The notes under the pieces were generated by a model. That model saw nothing but the letters and a program-made list of their open reading frames with translations. It was not told the origin of the DNA and did not search any database. The position numbers and the translations under genes are program-made. Source: Orychophragmus violaceus (Eukaryota; Streptophyta; Magnoliopsida; Brassicales; Brassicaceae). Taken from it: a stretch of 64,000 bases of DNA. Below are positions 10,548-20,835 of this stretch, piece after piece. Position 1 is the first letter of the stretch; the number at the start of each line of letters is the position of its first letter. The stretch is from contig CM058237.1 in NCBI GenBank assembly GCA_030180135.1, forward strand, positions 41,251,126 through 41,315,125, in the 5' to 3' direction.

Positions 10548-12994
10548 ATAATTGCATTATAAGGAGCTGGCATGTTCACTACCGTGTGGTGTATCTGTTT
10601 TAGTACTCTAACAATGTCGACTGGTAGTCAAATTGTGCCTAGTGAGTACGTTGTTTCATCGGCGAAGCCATTGAGAGCTGCTTTCTCGCCCTTTAGATCA
10701 GAGTCTATAAAACCCATTTTCGGAAGGCGGAATAAAATAGCACGTCTACCGAGCTTCCGATATCGACCATGATTCAAGAAAGCTCGAACCTACTACGTCG
10801 AGTTGGATTATGAGAGAGTCGTCATCCGGTTTGTCAAGGCTTGGCGTTTCGCTCTCCGAGAATGAGATTTTGTGGTAGGATCCTTCCAGTTTTCTCTCAT
10901 TCCTAAAGTCTTTGAATACTTCTCGTTGGAATGTTTTGTTTAGTTTACGGACTCACTGCATAGTTTGGAACCTCCACAAATAAAGTTGACACTTTTTGGC
11001 GGTGGATATAGGCATTCTCCCCCAGGGAAGTGTAAGGTGAGATGAAGGCGGAGGAAGCTTGATTTCAAACTAACAAAGGTATAGGGTGATTCTAATGCTT
11101 CCCCCCCCCCCCCAGGAAGTGCAAAGAGAGATGACAGCGGAGCTGGGACTTGATTTTGAACTAAACAAGATAGTGGGTGGGCGGGAAACATGTGTTTCGG
11201 CCGATATGATGCGTAGTTTTACCTTCCGGTAAATGAAGTTGATGTGTTTAGGCGAAGTGCTATCAGGAGCAGCGCTATTAGGCGGTCATAGCCCTTCTCC
11301 TCCGTCCCCCCCCCCCCCCGAGAAGTGTGATAAGAGCTGGAGTCAAAACTAGAGCTTGTCCTCGTGCGCTTGAAAGGTGCAGGACGGGGAGAAGCCACTG
11401 ATTTGGTGGTACTACCACAAAGGGTGAGGTTCTTAAAATGAGCTTGATACGTTTAAGCTTTATGGGACCGGGTGGTGGAATCTCGGAGGTCTCCCCCTCG
11501 GTATTATGGTTCCTCTTACTGGATGTAGTTTTAATTGTACCAGGCTTAGGTTGGAGCTCGTCTTCTTCGGGAGTTTGTTCTCCCGAAGTTTTGGTTTTAG
11601 ATTTTCCAGCTGTGAGACAAGCTTTGCCTCAACATTCCTCGGTGGAATGTTCTCTTGTATTATGATGTTTACAGAATTTGTTTTCATCAAAAGGTTTGTT
11701 TTTGCAATTGGTCGATCCTTCGATGTCGAAGCTGTGTTGGCCTTTACCCTTATCCTTGGAATCGTTTCTAGAATTACTATTCGAGTTGTTCGCATGTGCC
11801 GTGGACTTTTTGTGGCTCTCAGCGATGTATTTTACCTCTTCTTCGTGAAGCGCAAAAGCTGACGCTCGATGGAGAGCGCCATCAAGAGTAACTACAGATC
11901 TGGCTGCGAGCTCCTCGCGGACCTAGAAGTGTACCAAAGTCTAGTTTTGAGTGCTCTGTGGTCTATGACCAAATTTGGGTTCACTATTTTGGACTTGATC
12001 TCCTTGCTAGATCGCATAAAGCTCGGCCTTTGACGCTTGGTCATGTTTGTAGACAGAGTATTATTTCAGGAAGGCTAAAGCGAGCATATTGAGGATGTCT
12101 GTGGAAATTCCTGCCAGAGCTGCGAACCATTCTAGGGCAGGTCAATTAATATTTTCAGAAAAGAAACTTCAGTACCTGCCTCTTTCTCGTGATCGTATAA
12201 GTGCACGAACAACTGCCAGTCTAAACGATCTGATGTGAGCTCAAAGATTACCTTTCCCTGAATATTCTGTAAATTTTATTTTAGACGCATATGTGATGCA
12301 TGCGTTAGCGATCCTATCCGTGAAGGGAGTTCTTCAAGTTTCCTCAATTACCCTATCAATATTAGGAGCTGAACTTATGTCTGAATGAACTCGACTGTTC
12401 ATCTGCTGGAGCTCAGCATTGCTGTGATAGATGTATCTTTGGAAAGATTCACGGTCGATAGTACTTTGTAGGTCGATGGGGTTGTTGGTCTACCCATTTC
12501 TCTGATTATTTCCCAACTGGGGAGGTCAAAAGTCGAATGGTATTCCACAGCTGATCCTGGCGGGGTGCTCGGGAGGTTGCCTCGATGTAGAAGAAATTTC
12601 GCACGCCCTGGGCCACTAGGACCTAAATGGTTCACATCTCGGTGGCACAAGATGTGGAGAGGGTAGATGCATGATTGGATGATCTGCCGATCATGTGATC
12701 TTAGAGCTCGTTAGGTTCGTAGTTAACGAAGACGAGCTCACAAAAGTAGGGAGTGGTGAATACCCTACAGTTCGTACTAAGGTAGTGAACTGCCTCGAGG
12801 CGTCATGGCTGACGAAGCCCCCAAAGAAGTTATAACGCATTTTCGGAGGCGGACTCCCACCGTTAGGAAGTAGCCTTGAACTGCTAGGGATCTGTGATTG
12901 GAAGATCTCAGAGAGTCTTCGTGTGAGATCTCGTTTTTGTCGATCTAGTCGAGTTGTTAGAGCTCGAGTTGACGACTCATGCCTTCGCGCCTTG
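10548..12994 (-). pseudogene. Gypsy gag-protease remnant, minus strand
   Basis: Minus-strand frames show, from right to left: a gag core with PALEWFAALAGISTDILNML near 12060-12150; a gag zinc-binding segment with FCKHHNTREHSTEEC near 11630-11690; and a retroviral-type aspartic protease near 10580-10785 with MVDIGSSVDVLFYSAF and then NGFADETTYSLGT. The protease triad reads D-I-G instead of D-T-G or D-S-G. Many stops and frameshifts are present. The piece ends at the Copia LTR at 10547. Its upstream part continues beyond the element at 13000-18182 into 18188-18644. Confidence 0.75.
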
Positions 12995-12999
12995 TCAAC

Positions 13000-14181
13000 T
13001 GATAGGCTCAGAGTTTTAACCCTATACTAAACTGCAAGTGCACAGCAATATCAATGTAGTATATAGGGTATCGAAATCCACAGAGACTCCGGTCAACGAT
13101 AGATAAAAACAGAAGTGATTAAACTAGGAGAAAGCAAAGATGATTAAACTAAAAGCAGAGCAGAAAAGTAAATCAGTAGTAGGCGAGTTTTGTGAGCAAG
13201 GAAGCGAAGCGTTATGTTTCAGGAGTTCTCAGGAAATCAGGAACGCAAGCAATCAATCTATGGAATCCAATTAATAACTGTTCTAGAACTCAAACACGGA
13301 TATAGAACTAACCAAATTCCTTTGCGATAATTCTCTAAGTCTAAGTGCAGCAAACCAAACTTCCGTTTGCGAGAACTAACAGATTAAACCAGCATTAATT
13401 CCAAGTTTGATATGTTCACAATCTAATTAAACCAAACTTTCGTTTGCGAGAAGTTAAATTGCTTATCTAGGTTTTTTCTAGCTAAATTAACCAACTTCCG
13501 CTGCATTAATCAGCCTAACATCATAATCTAAGTGGCCAGTTCAGATTAAGCATTAAGAACAACCTAAACAAAGAACTAGCAGATATGAATCCCTACTGAT
13601 TAATTAAACTATAACTCCATGAAATCCCTAATGAGAATCCTTCAACCTAACAGGTAATCTACTCAGATATTATCATCGAAACAGAAAATATCTTGAATAG
13701 AAAACAAAATATCATAAAACAAAGTAAAGATCTGGGGTTCAAAATCCTCTCTCTTTCGAGAGCAGGAGCAGCCCCTAACTCTCTCTGAAATAAAATAAGA
13801 CTTAATGAAAGCGTCGCCTAAACAATGGCTTAAAAACCCTAATATAATGGTCTAAAGTCATTTTGCAAGTCTGGGAAGTTTCTGGGCAAAAACTGTAATT
13901 TTTCCAAAATGCAGATTTTTTGGGCGCAGAACTGCAACGACAGTTGCACAACTGCAACGACAGTTGCACTGCAACGACAGTTGCAAGGCGAAAACACAGT
14001 CAGTGAACTCTGTGAAGTCTCTAAATAGTGCAGAATTGCTCCAAATGCTCCCAAAACGTCCAATTAGGCTCCAGATGTCCTTAAACCTGTAAAACACCTG
14101 AAAAGACTCCAAAACATAGTAAAAGACTCGATAAATAACACATATACCATGGTTAAAAACCCTAAAATCCATGGTATATCA
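13000..14181 (-). repeat. 3' LTR of the gag-only element
   Basis: This 1182-bp LTR differs from its partner by scattered substitutions, by lacking two hairpin repeat units, and by lacking a small insertion near 13858 (GGCTGGGGG in the partner). Confidence 0.92.
13933..13985. repeat. Hairpin repeat, three units
   Basis: TGCAACGACAGTTGCA occurs at 13933, 13953 and 13970. Each unit has perfect 6-bp inverted arms (TGCAAC/GTTGCA) around GACA. The partner LTR has five units. Confidence 0.9.
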
Positions 14182-14200
14182 ACTCCCCCACACTTAGCTC
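14182..14200 (-). other. Polypurine tract of the gag-only element
   Basis: Read on the minus strand, AAGTGTGGGGGAGT abuts the 3' LTR. Similar CCCACACTTA boxes recur near 14352 and 15090 inside the element. Confidence 0.65.
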
Positions 14201-15517
14201 TTGCTTGTCCTCAAGCAAGTAAAGAACTAAAGCATAAGAAAAGAAGTTTGAAAACACAGAAACTCATTTCGTCCTAGGAACTTTCACAATCACATTCACT
14301 TAGTAAGCCACTGAAAACTTTCCTGCAGAACTCAAGACCACAATATACTTCCCCCACACTTAGCAACTGTCCTAAGTAAACTCCACAATCACATTCAAGC
14401 ATTCAAATTCACCCTACTGACTTCTGCAAGTATTTAAGTGCGGTCTCACCTAAGGAGTATCGATCAAAGGGCACATGGATTCTTACCTTATCAGCTCTAG
14501 ACCACCATACTATCTTTCTCTAGTCCCTTTCTTCTCTTTCCCTTCTTTAACAACTGATTTTTTCCCCACTGGGTATCATTTTATTTTTTTTATCAGTGTT
14601 CTTCCCGTTATGGGGTGTACTTTGGACATATTCCATGGATCACATGAGAGAAGATAGTGTTTGCTACCCTTCCCATGACCACTTCGGAGTTACTAACTCA
14701 TCCTCAGTTTATTATTATTTTTTTTTTTTACTTTATAGAAGGGGAGAAGGGAACTAAATAGGATAGGTTGACAGGCTGTGTCAGAACTAACAAGGGAATC
14801 CGACACAAAGTATACCAAGCCCTTAGGTGAGAAATCTAAGTCAGTATTAAATTGAAGTCAGTAAAAGGATCCTCTGATACCTGAAGTGATGTGGGTGTCC
14901 TCAGTAGGCTGATCTGTGTCTGGGTTTTCTAACAGTCATAGAGGCTCTGCAAGTCTGTCCAATGGTCACTTAGTTCCTGTTCAAGCGAAAAGTTTCCTCG
15001 AAAAATCATAGTTTCATACAAATTTTGACTCAATAAAACAAATTTTGAAAAACTAAGAAAACAAAAGCGTGCGTCAGTAGCTTCCTCTCCCACACTTAAA
15101 CTACATTGTCCCCAGTGTAATCGAAGCATGAGCTCGGTGAAAGAATAATCAAATTGAAGAACAAACCGAAAAGTTGCAGAATACTTACCTGTCGTCGCCC
15201 TGCGTCGATCGATGCCACAAGGGTGTCGATCGATGCAAGGCGATTATCGCTCGCGGTTATGTAGATAACCGATGTCTGAACCGCAATCAATTCGTTAAAC
15301 CGTAAATCGCGACTGCATCGACCGATGCACAATGTGTGTCGATCGATGCAATGCGATTATTCATGTTTCCCTCAGCTCTGAACACACTTAAACAGAAAAA
15401 TTAAAAATACCAAATCAAAACGAATGGAAACAAAAACAAAAACGAACCTAACAGTGGGTTGCCTCCCACTCAGCGCTTGTTTTTAGTCATTAGCTTGACT
15501 ATTGGAAGAGATTTGAT
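14201..15517. other. Non-coding 3' interior of the gag-only element
   Basis: No credible frame lies between the gag-like ORF and the 3' LTR. The segment carries two additional polypurine-like boxes and two of the five paired TCGATCGATG modules (15205-15237 and 15318-15350). Confidence 0.6.
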
Positions 15518-16810
15518 TCAAGGCGGTTTCAACAGAGACTTTGAATGTATCTGTGAATATCTCTTCATCCAAGGAGGTGTATAGGCATTATGATCATGAG
15601 GCTTTCCAAGGAATGAGAAATCAGAATCAGGGCGGGAGCGAAGCTTGGGCGGTCTACTGCGTTTTCCTGCATTCAAAACAATGTGATCAGAAGGTTTAAG
15701 CTTAGGTGATTTGTACCTTACCTTTGGTGCAGATCTGATGTTTGGGACTTTTTGCTTATGAGCAGTTGCAGGTACTGAAGATGTTAGAGCAGGTTCAAGA
15801 GGAACTGCCATCTTCTTCTTTCCACTATCAGATACTGTAGTTCCACCAATCTGAACTTCTTCTTTCAGATGACCATCAGTGGAGATCATCTCCTTTGCAT
15901 GAACTCGCGAAGTTTCAACTGGTGGTGTTCTATTCACCTTCTTATCCATCACTTTCATGCAGTTAGCCACTTCTAGCTCTTGTCTGGAAGGTTTAGGAAC
16001 CTTAGGATATGGCACCGGGGGCTTGTAAGCTTGTTCTGGTACTGTTGCAGGTTTCTGGACATGTGTGCGTTCTGTGTCGATCGTTGCATAATGTGTGTCG
16101 ATCGATGCAAGGCGATTCTGTTTCTCGAAAGAACTCGAAATTGCCGTCAGAATGGCGTGTCGATCGTCACTAAGGGGGTGTCGATCGATGCATGTATCAG
16201 GCAGACAATATTCATCCAGAAAATCCGAGATTATGCTCTCTTCTTCTTCCAGCAAGTCAATCTCATCCCTTATGTTCACAGCATTGATGTGCAGCTTCTG
16301 TTCAGCTCTCTTAGCTTCATTCCGCCTCTCTATTGCTGCATCTGCTCGTTCAATTTTGATATCCAGCTCCTCCATATGTGTGCTCAGAGATTCGAACTTC
16401 TCACTCAGATCTTCAATCAACGCATCAATCTTTGAGTTGAAGGACATATCAATCTGTTGTTGTCTCTCAAGATACTGCTCCATCATGATTTCCATTCTGC
16501 TCTCATGAGCTGTAGGTGCAGGCGGTGCTTGGTAAGAAGAAACACTACAACTCCTCGTAAAGGGTTTCTGAAAAGCAGATCTGTGACTATAGAATCCAGT
16601 TCCTTCAACGCAATGGTTAGCTTCTTGTGCATACTTTCCAAGTAGAAGACTATGCAGAGAGTCAACTTGGTTCTTCAACCCAGCTATCTGTGAACTGTCA
16701 ATCCCTGAGCTGAAAATATCATTCCGACACATCGTCCTGATGATCTCTTAGTCTTCTTGGTGATTCTGCGAAGTGTGTCGATCGATGCAAGAAGAGCGTC
16801 GATCGATGCA
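15205..16810. repeat. Five paired TCGATCGATG boxes, core spacing 21 bp
   Basis: Cores start at 15205/15226, 15318/15339, 16077/16098, 16160/16181 and 16778/16799. Every pair is spaced exactly 21 bp. The right-hand box of each pair is invariant (TCGATCGATGCA); the left-hand box varies by one to a few bases. Two pairs lie after the ORF, two inside it in different reading frames, and one in the leader before it. The conservation is therefore at DNA rather than protein level. Confidence 0.9.
15518..16732 (-). CDS. Gag-like coiled-coil protein of the non-autonomous LTR element (404 aa)
   Basis: The only long frame of the element is intact from ATG (16732) to stop. The N-terminal third is Ser/Gln-rich. 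A Glu/Lys-rich coiled coil with MEIMMEQYLERQQQIDMSFN and then LSEKFESLSTHMEELDIKIE spans roughly residues 80-160. An acidic patch (DLLEEEESIISDFLDEY) follows. The C-terminal half is basic and Pro-rich, ending near YTPPWMKRYSQ. There is no CCHC knuckle, protease or polymerase motif. I infer a capsid-like role in packaging RNA of the element, by its position after the primer-binding site and by similarity of the coiled-coil part to the broken gag at 26761-27395. Two pairs of a 7-residue repeat (around CIDRHPL and ASIDTHY) are translations of the 21-bp paired boxes. Confidence 0.65.
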   Translation of the reverse strand: MCRNDIFSSGIDSSQIAGLKNQVDSLHSLLLGKYAQEANHCVEGTGFYSHRSAFQKPFTRSCSVSSYQAPPAPTAHESRMEIMMEQYLERQQQIDMSFNSKIDALIEDLSEKFESLSTHMEELDIKIERADAAIERRNEAKRAEQKLHINAVNIRDEIDLLEEEESIISDFLDEYCLPDTCIDRHPLSDDRHAILTAISSSFEKQNRLASIDTHYATIDTERTHVQKPATVPEQAYKPPVPYPKVPKPSRQELEVANCMKVMDKKVNRTPPVETSRVHAKEMISTDGHLKEEVQIGGTTVSDSGKKKMAVPLEPALTSSVPATAHKQKVPNIRSAPKVRYKSPKLKPSDHIVLNAGKRSRPPKLRSRPDSDFSFLGKPHDHNAYTPPWMKRYSQIHSKSLLKPP

Positions 16811-16926
16811 ATGCGAAATCAGAGAAAACCGAAAAATAAATCAGCAAAAATAAAAAAAACAAAAACGAAAAAGAAAACGAAAATCCTAGTAAAACCCTAA
16901 GTTCTAAGCTATCGAAGACTCTAAGA

Positions 16927-16944
16927 GTCCCCGGCAACGGCGCC
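16927..16944 (-). other. Primer-binding site (tRNA-Asp type)
   Basis: The minus-strand reading is TTTTGGCGCCGTTGCCGG, the site typical of Athila and related gypsy elements, a few bases from the 5' LTR at 16952. Confidence 0.85.
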
Positions 16945-16951
16945 AAAAACT

Positions 16952-18182
16952 TGATAGGCTCAGAGTTTTAACCCTATACTAAACTGCAAGTGCACAGCAA
17001 TATCAATGTAGTATATAGGGTATCGAAATCCACAGAGACTCTGGTCAACGATAGATAAAAACAGAAGTGATTAAACTAGGAGAAAGCAAAGATGATTAAA
17101 CTAAAAGCAGAGCAGAAAAGTAAATCAGTAGTAGGCGAGTTTTGTGAGCAAAGAAGCGAAGCGTTAGGTTTCAGGAGTTCTCAGGAAATCAGGAACGCAA
17201 GCAATCAATCTATGGAATCCAATTAATAACTGTTCTAGAACTCAAACACGGATATAGAACTAACCAAATTCCTTTGCGATAATTCTCTAAGTCTAAGTGC
17301 AGCAAACCAAACTTCCGTTTGCGAGAACTAACAGATTAAACCAGCATTAATTCCAAGTTTGATATGTTCACAATCTAATTAAACCAAACTTTCGTTAGCG
17401 AGAAGTTAAATTGCTTATCTAGGTTTTTTCTAGCTAAATTAACCAACTTCCACTGCATTAATCAGCCTAACATCATAATCTAAGTGGCCAGTTCAGATTA
17501 AGCATTAAGAACAACCTAAACAAAGAACTAGCAGATATGAATCCCTACTGATTAATTAAACTATAACTCCATGAAATCCCTAATGAGAATCCTTCAACCT
17601 AACAGGTAATCTACTCAGATATTATCATCGAAACAGAAAACATCTTGAATAGAAAACCAAATATCATAAAACAAAGTAAAGATCTGGGGTTCAAAATCCT
17701 CTCTCTTTCGAGAGCAGGAGCAGCCCCTAACTCTCTCTGAAATAAAATAAGACTTAATGAAAGTGTCGCCTAAACAATGGCTTAAAAACCCTAATATAAT
17801 GGTCTAAAGTCGGCTGGGGGTCTTTTTGCAAGTCTGGGAAGTTTCTGGGCAAAAACTGTAATTTTTCCAAAATGCAGATTTTTTTGGGCGCAGAACTGCA
17901 ACGACAGTTGCACAACTGCAACGACAGTTGCACTGCAACGACAGTTGCACTGCAACGACAGTTGCACAACTGCAACGACAGTTGCAAGGCGAAAACGCAG
18001 CCAGTGAACTCTGTGAAGTCTCTAAATAGTGCAGAATTGCTCCAAATGCTCCCAAAACGTCCAATTAGGCTCCAGATGTCCTTAAACCTGTAAAACACCT
18101 GAAAAGACTCCAAAACATAGTAAAAGACTCGATAAATAACACATATACCATGGTTAAAAACCCTAAAATCCATGGTATATCA
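16952..18182 (-). repeat. 5' LTR of the gag-only element
   Basis: This is the 1231-bp LTR adjacent to the primer-binding site. It has the same ends as the 3' LTR and is longer mainly because of two extra hairpin repeat units. Confidence 0.92.
17897..17986. repeat. Hairpin repeat, five units
   Basis: TGCAACGACAGTTGCA starts at 17897, 17917, 17934, 17951 and 17971 (spacings 20, 17, 17, 20). The 3' LTR carries only three units. Confidence 0.92.
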
Positions 18183-18187
18183 TCAAC

Positions 18188-18644
18188 CAACGTGGAGAGC
18201 ATGCAATGGATTTCAGCCAGGTCGTTAGGGTTAGACCTTGTAGGCCAAATCACTCGTGGAGAGATAGGCCAAAGATCGGTTGTGCACAAGGTCCGTCCCT
18301 GACTAGTCGGTTTTTTCATAGGATATTATCCAGACCCGAGAGTATTTTCGATCTACGGAGAGGGTGTTCCCATTAGAGAGGCTTTCTCCAGCCGTAGTGT
18401 TATATCGCGGTTACTCAGATTTGCAACAGTGTTTGAGGAATGGGTTGCGTTTCAAGAGCCTATTGAATCATTTTTTGTGGGAGCATCAACCTGTGGGGTC
18501 AATTTCTCAAGATTTGTTGAGACTGGCTGTTTTAAGCCGGATCTCGTGAGTTCTATTTGTCACTATCCATTTCATTTTTAAGATCTTTTATAAGACCTTT
18601 TTCACAAAGGATACTATAATATTTCCACAAAGATGACGCCAAAA
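18188..18644 (-). pseudogene. 5' end of the minus-strand gypsy remnant
   Basis: This continues the gypsy sequence interrupted at 12994 by the gag-only element, towards its primer-binding site near 18618-18642 (minus-strand ATTTTGGCGTCATCTTTGTGG-like site, slightly degenerate). No long frame survives. Confidence 0.55.
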
Positions 18645-19207
18645 TGTGGATCTAGAAATCCACACTAAGAATTTATTATTTGTAATGGAGAAAAAATGTC
18701 GATGGGTTAGCACCTCAAAAGTCACACGATGCTTCAAATTACAATCTAAAACATATTTAGGTTTCGTAATTATCTTGTATAGAGTGAAAAAGATTACAAA
18801 GCGTCTCGAATGAGAGTTTTACAGTGAGCTCGTAGAGCTGTTTGTGTATGAAAAGTGTGTAAAAAAGGTCCTTAAACTAAAGTAATCGAACTCCTTTTAT
18901 AGCCTTTCGTCTAGCACTTCATCCCACGTATTTCGTAATACGCCTGTTGGAACGACCTCCATGATCTTCGGTCAGTTGAGCTGATCTCAAAGTGAACGAT
19001 TTGACTGAATCAGCTCATCGGTTGACTTTAATATCGAGCATGTCCTCTCTAGAACGCATTTGTTTTTCAATTATTAAGGCAAAGATCAGATGAGCTTTAG
19101 TTTGGATAGGAGCGATGTCTTTAATGTCGACATTTTTAAGTGATAAGACTTTGTTTGTGGACAAGGCCTTATGGGCCAAAGCTAGAGTTTAGATTTTGGT
19201 ACCAACA
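18645..19207 (-). repeat. 5' LTR of the minus-strand gypsy remnant
   Basis: The LTR begins TGTGGATCTAG directly beside the primer-binding site and ends near GGTACCAACA (right end inferred). On the minus strand it has a CTATAAAAGGAG TATA box, like the facing gypsy LTR at 7435-7977. Confidence 0.6.
18896..18901 (-). promoter_or_regulatory. TATA box of minus-strand gypsy LTR
   Basis: TATAAA on the minus strand lies inside CTATAAAAGGAG, matching in context the TATA box of the plus-strand LTR at 7735. Confidence 0.5.
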
Positions 19208-19458
19208 AAAATCAAAGGATGTTTTGTAGATGCAAAATCCACGTAGAAGCACTAGATTATTCACGATAAGACTGTCAAGCGGGTCGAACCCGTGACCCGC
19301 AATTCATTCACAATGGATTAAATTAACTTTTGATCTGCATCAGTCCGCTATACTAAACCCGCGAAGTAAAAAAAGTAAACCCACATATATTCCACTTAGT
19401 TTGTGGGTACTTGCCGATAAACCGTAAATTTTTAAATACTAATTAAAATTATTATATA
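19208..19458. other. No gene seen
   Basis: This short non-coding stretch contains CGGGTCGAACCCG, which resembles a tRNA T-arm but lacks any surrounding tRNA structure. CCCGC/GGGT words suggest a degraded MITE. Confidence 0.4.
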
Positions 19459-19726
19459 CTCCCTCTGTTTCATTAAGATACATGTTTTAGAGTTTTCACA
19501 CTTATTAAGAAAAATATTAATGTATGGTTATAAATTGCATCATTTTTTGTTATACACAATTTTTCATAATTTTAAACCAATAGTAATTCAACAAACTTAA
19601 TTATTCTTTTTGAAGTTTACAATTTGTCATCATTAATTAACAAAAGTTACATAGAAAATCTAAAACATTCATCTTTGTGAAACAAAAAAAAATTCTAAAA
19701 CATGTATCTTTAAGAAACAGAGGGAA
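19459..19726. mobile_element. Stowaway-type MITE (268 bp)
   Basis: The ends CTCCCTCTGTTTC and, read in reverse, TTCCCTCTGTTTC form inverted repeats that extend about 35 bp with mismatches. TA target duplications lie at 19457-19458 and 19727-19728. There is no coding capacity. Ends and TA target match the Tc1/mariner-derived Stowaway group. Confidence 0.82.
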
Positions 19727-19914
19727 TATTATTTTAGTAAAATAAAATTTAATATTAAATGTAAATTCATATTTTTATTAAAAAAAATTAAAATATTTTT
19801 GATAAATTTATATATATTTTATTTATTTAAAATAAATAATTAACAATGAAATATTAGTTTTATAAAAAGATTTTATTGATATATGCAAATTCACGGTTCA
19901 AAATATTTTGATCG

Positions 19915-20825
19915 ACGGTACGGAGAAAGGTTCGATTGGAAAAAAAGCCGATTCTCTCTCGAGAGAGAGGGCGATTTCCAGTGTGCCGGAATCGCCTCCG
20001 ATTTAGGGCGGCTCTTTCTCCTCTTCTCCGCCCTTCGAGTTTTTTTAGTGCTCCCTCTTCTCCCTTCTAGATCTTTCAGAGGCAGCCGTCTTTTTCTCGA
20101 TGTTTATGGGTTTCGGCTTCGCCGGTGCTCCGGTGGTAACTATCTTTCATTTCTTGTTTTGGTTTTTGGTTTCTAGTCGGGTCTTGTACAGTTTCCGGCT
20201 CTCCGATTCCAATAAATTCAGGTTTGCCTTCTATGGCTGATGTTTCTTCCGATTCATCGGATTCTCCGGGGTTTCTCGGCGTCTCGCTGTGCAAGTCTTT
20301 CACGATCCTGATCTCTCCTTCTCTCTTCGCGCCGTCCACTACCTGGGTTTCTTAGTTGAGCTCTGCTGGCGCTCCTCCGGTCTGTCTGGTTTAATATCGT
20401 CACCGTGCCCCTGCTTTAGAGAACAAGTGTTTGGGGATCCTGTTAGGAGTTTCTCCTACCGGCGTCGGCGTCTCCAGCTTCAGTGGGTTTATGTGGAGCT
20501 TTCGCATCTGGTTTTCTTTGGTTGCCTATTGGCTTTGGATGGTGGTTTCGGGATGCAACGATCGGCAATCGGTCTTTGACGGTAACGGTGAGTTGGTCCG
20601 GCGAGGCGCAGCTGCGTTTTCCTCCACGACGGTATGCGGTTTCCTGGCGGTTCTCCTTCTGTGTGACGTGTGTCTTGCCTGCCGGCGTCGTTCCAGATGC
20701 TGCCACGTGGCGATTTTATCGTCAACTTCTGTAAACATGCTTTTAGGTTTCCTCATTGTATTGGGCTTGGCATGTATGTAATATTGGCCTCGGTTTATGA
20801 ATGCAACCGGTTGACAAAAAAAAAA
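19915..20825 (+). mobile_element. Sadhu-like non-LTR retroposon (about 910 bp)
   Basis: A 10-bp direct repeat, ATTTTGATCG, flanks the element at 19905-19914 and 20826-20835. The 3' end is an adenine run following GGTTGAC. There is no LTR and no reverse-transcriptase frame, only overlapping short frames on both strands. Length, oligo(A) end and lack of coding agree with Brassicaceae Sadhu retroposons (recalled); a SINE-like or LINE-derived copy is the alternative. The interior is GC-richer than its flanks. Confidence 0.55.
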
Positions 20826-20835
20826 ATTTTGATCG

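Larger units (their letters stand above)
13000..18182 (-). mobile_element. Complete gag-only LTR retrotransposon (5183 bp)
   Basis: Two LTRs (1182 and 1231 bp) begin TGATAGGCTC and end GGTATATCA. A perfect 5-bp target duplication, TCAAC, flanks the element at 12995-12999 and 18183-18187. The primer-binding site and polypurine tract place the element on the minus strand. The 2770-bp interior has a single long frame and no protease, reverse transcriptase or integrase, so it must use enzymes supplied in trans. I count about a dozen substitutions plus a few indels between the LTRs, suggesting recent insertion. It interrupts the older minus-strand gypsy remnant. It resembles TR-GAG or Athila-derived non-autonomous elements. 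Confidence 0.92.

Noticed and set aside
15980..16508. Plus-strand frames of 137-151 codons
   Set aside because: Antisense shadows of the gag-like ORF at 15518-16732.
17897..17986. CRISPR-like palindromic repeat array
   Set aside because: Spacers are only 1-4 bp, the array lies inside a plant LTR, and no cas genes are possible here; it is a tandem hairpin repeat.
19273..19296. tRNA-like T-arm (GGGTCGAACCC)
   Set aside because: No acceptor, D or anticodon arms can be drawn around it.
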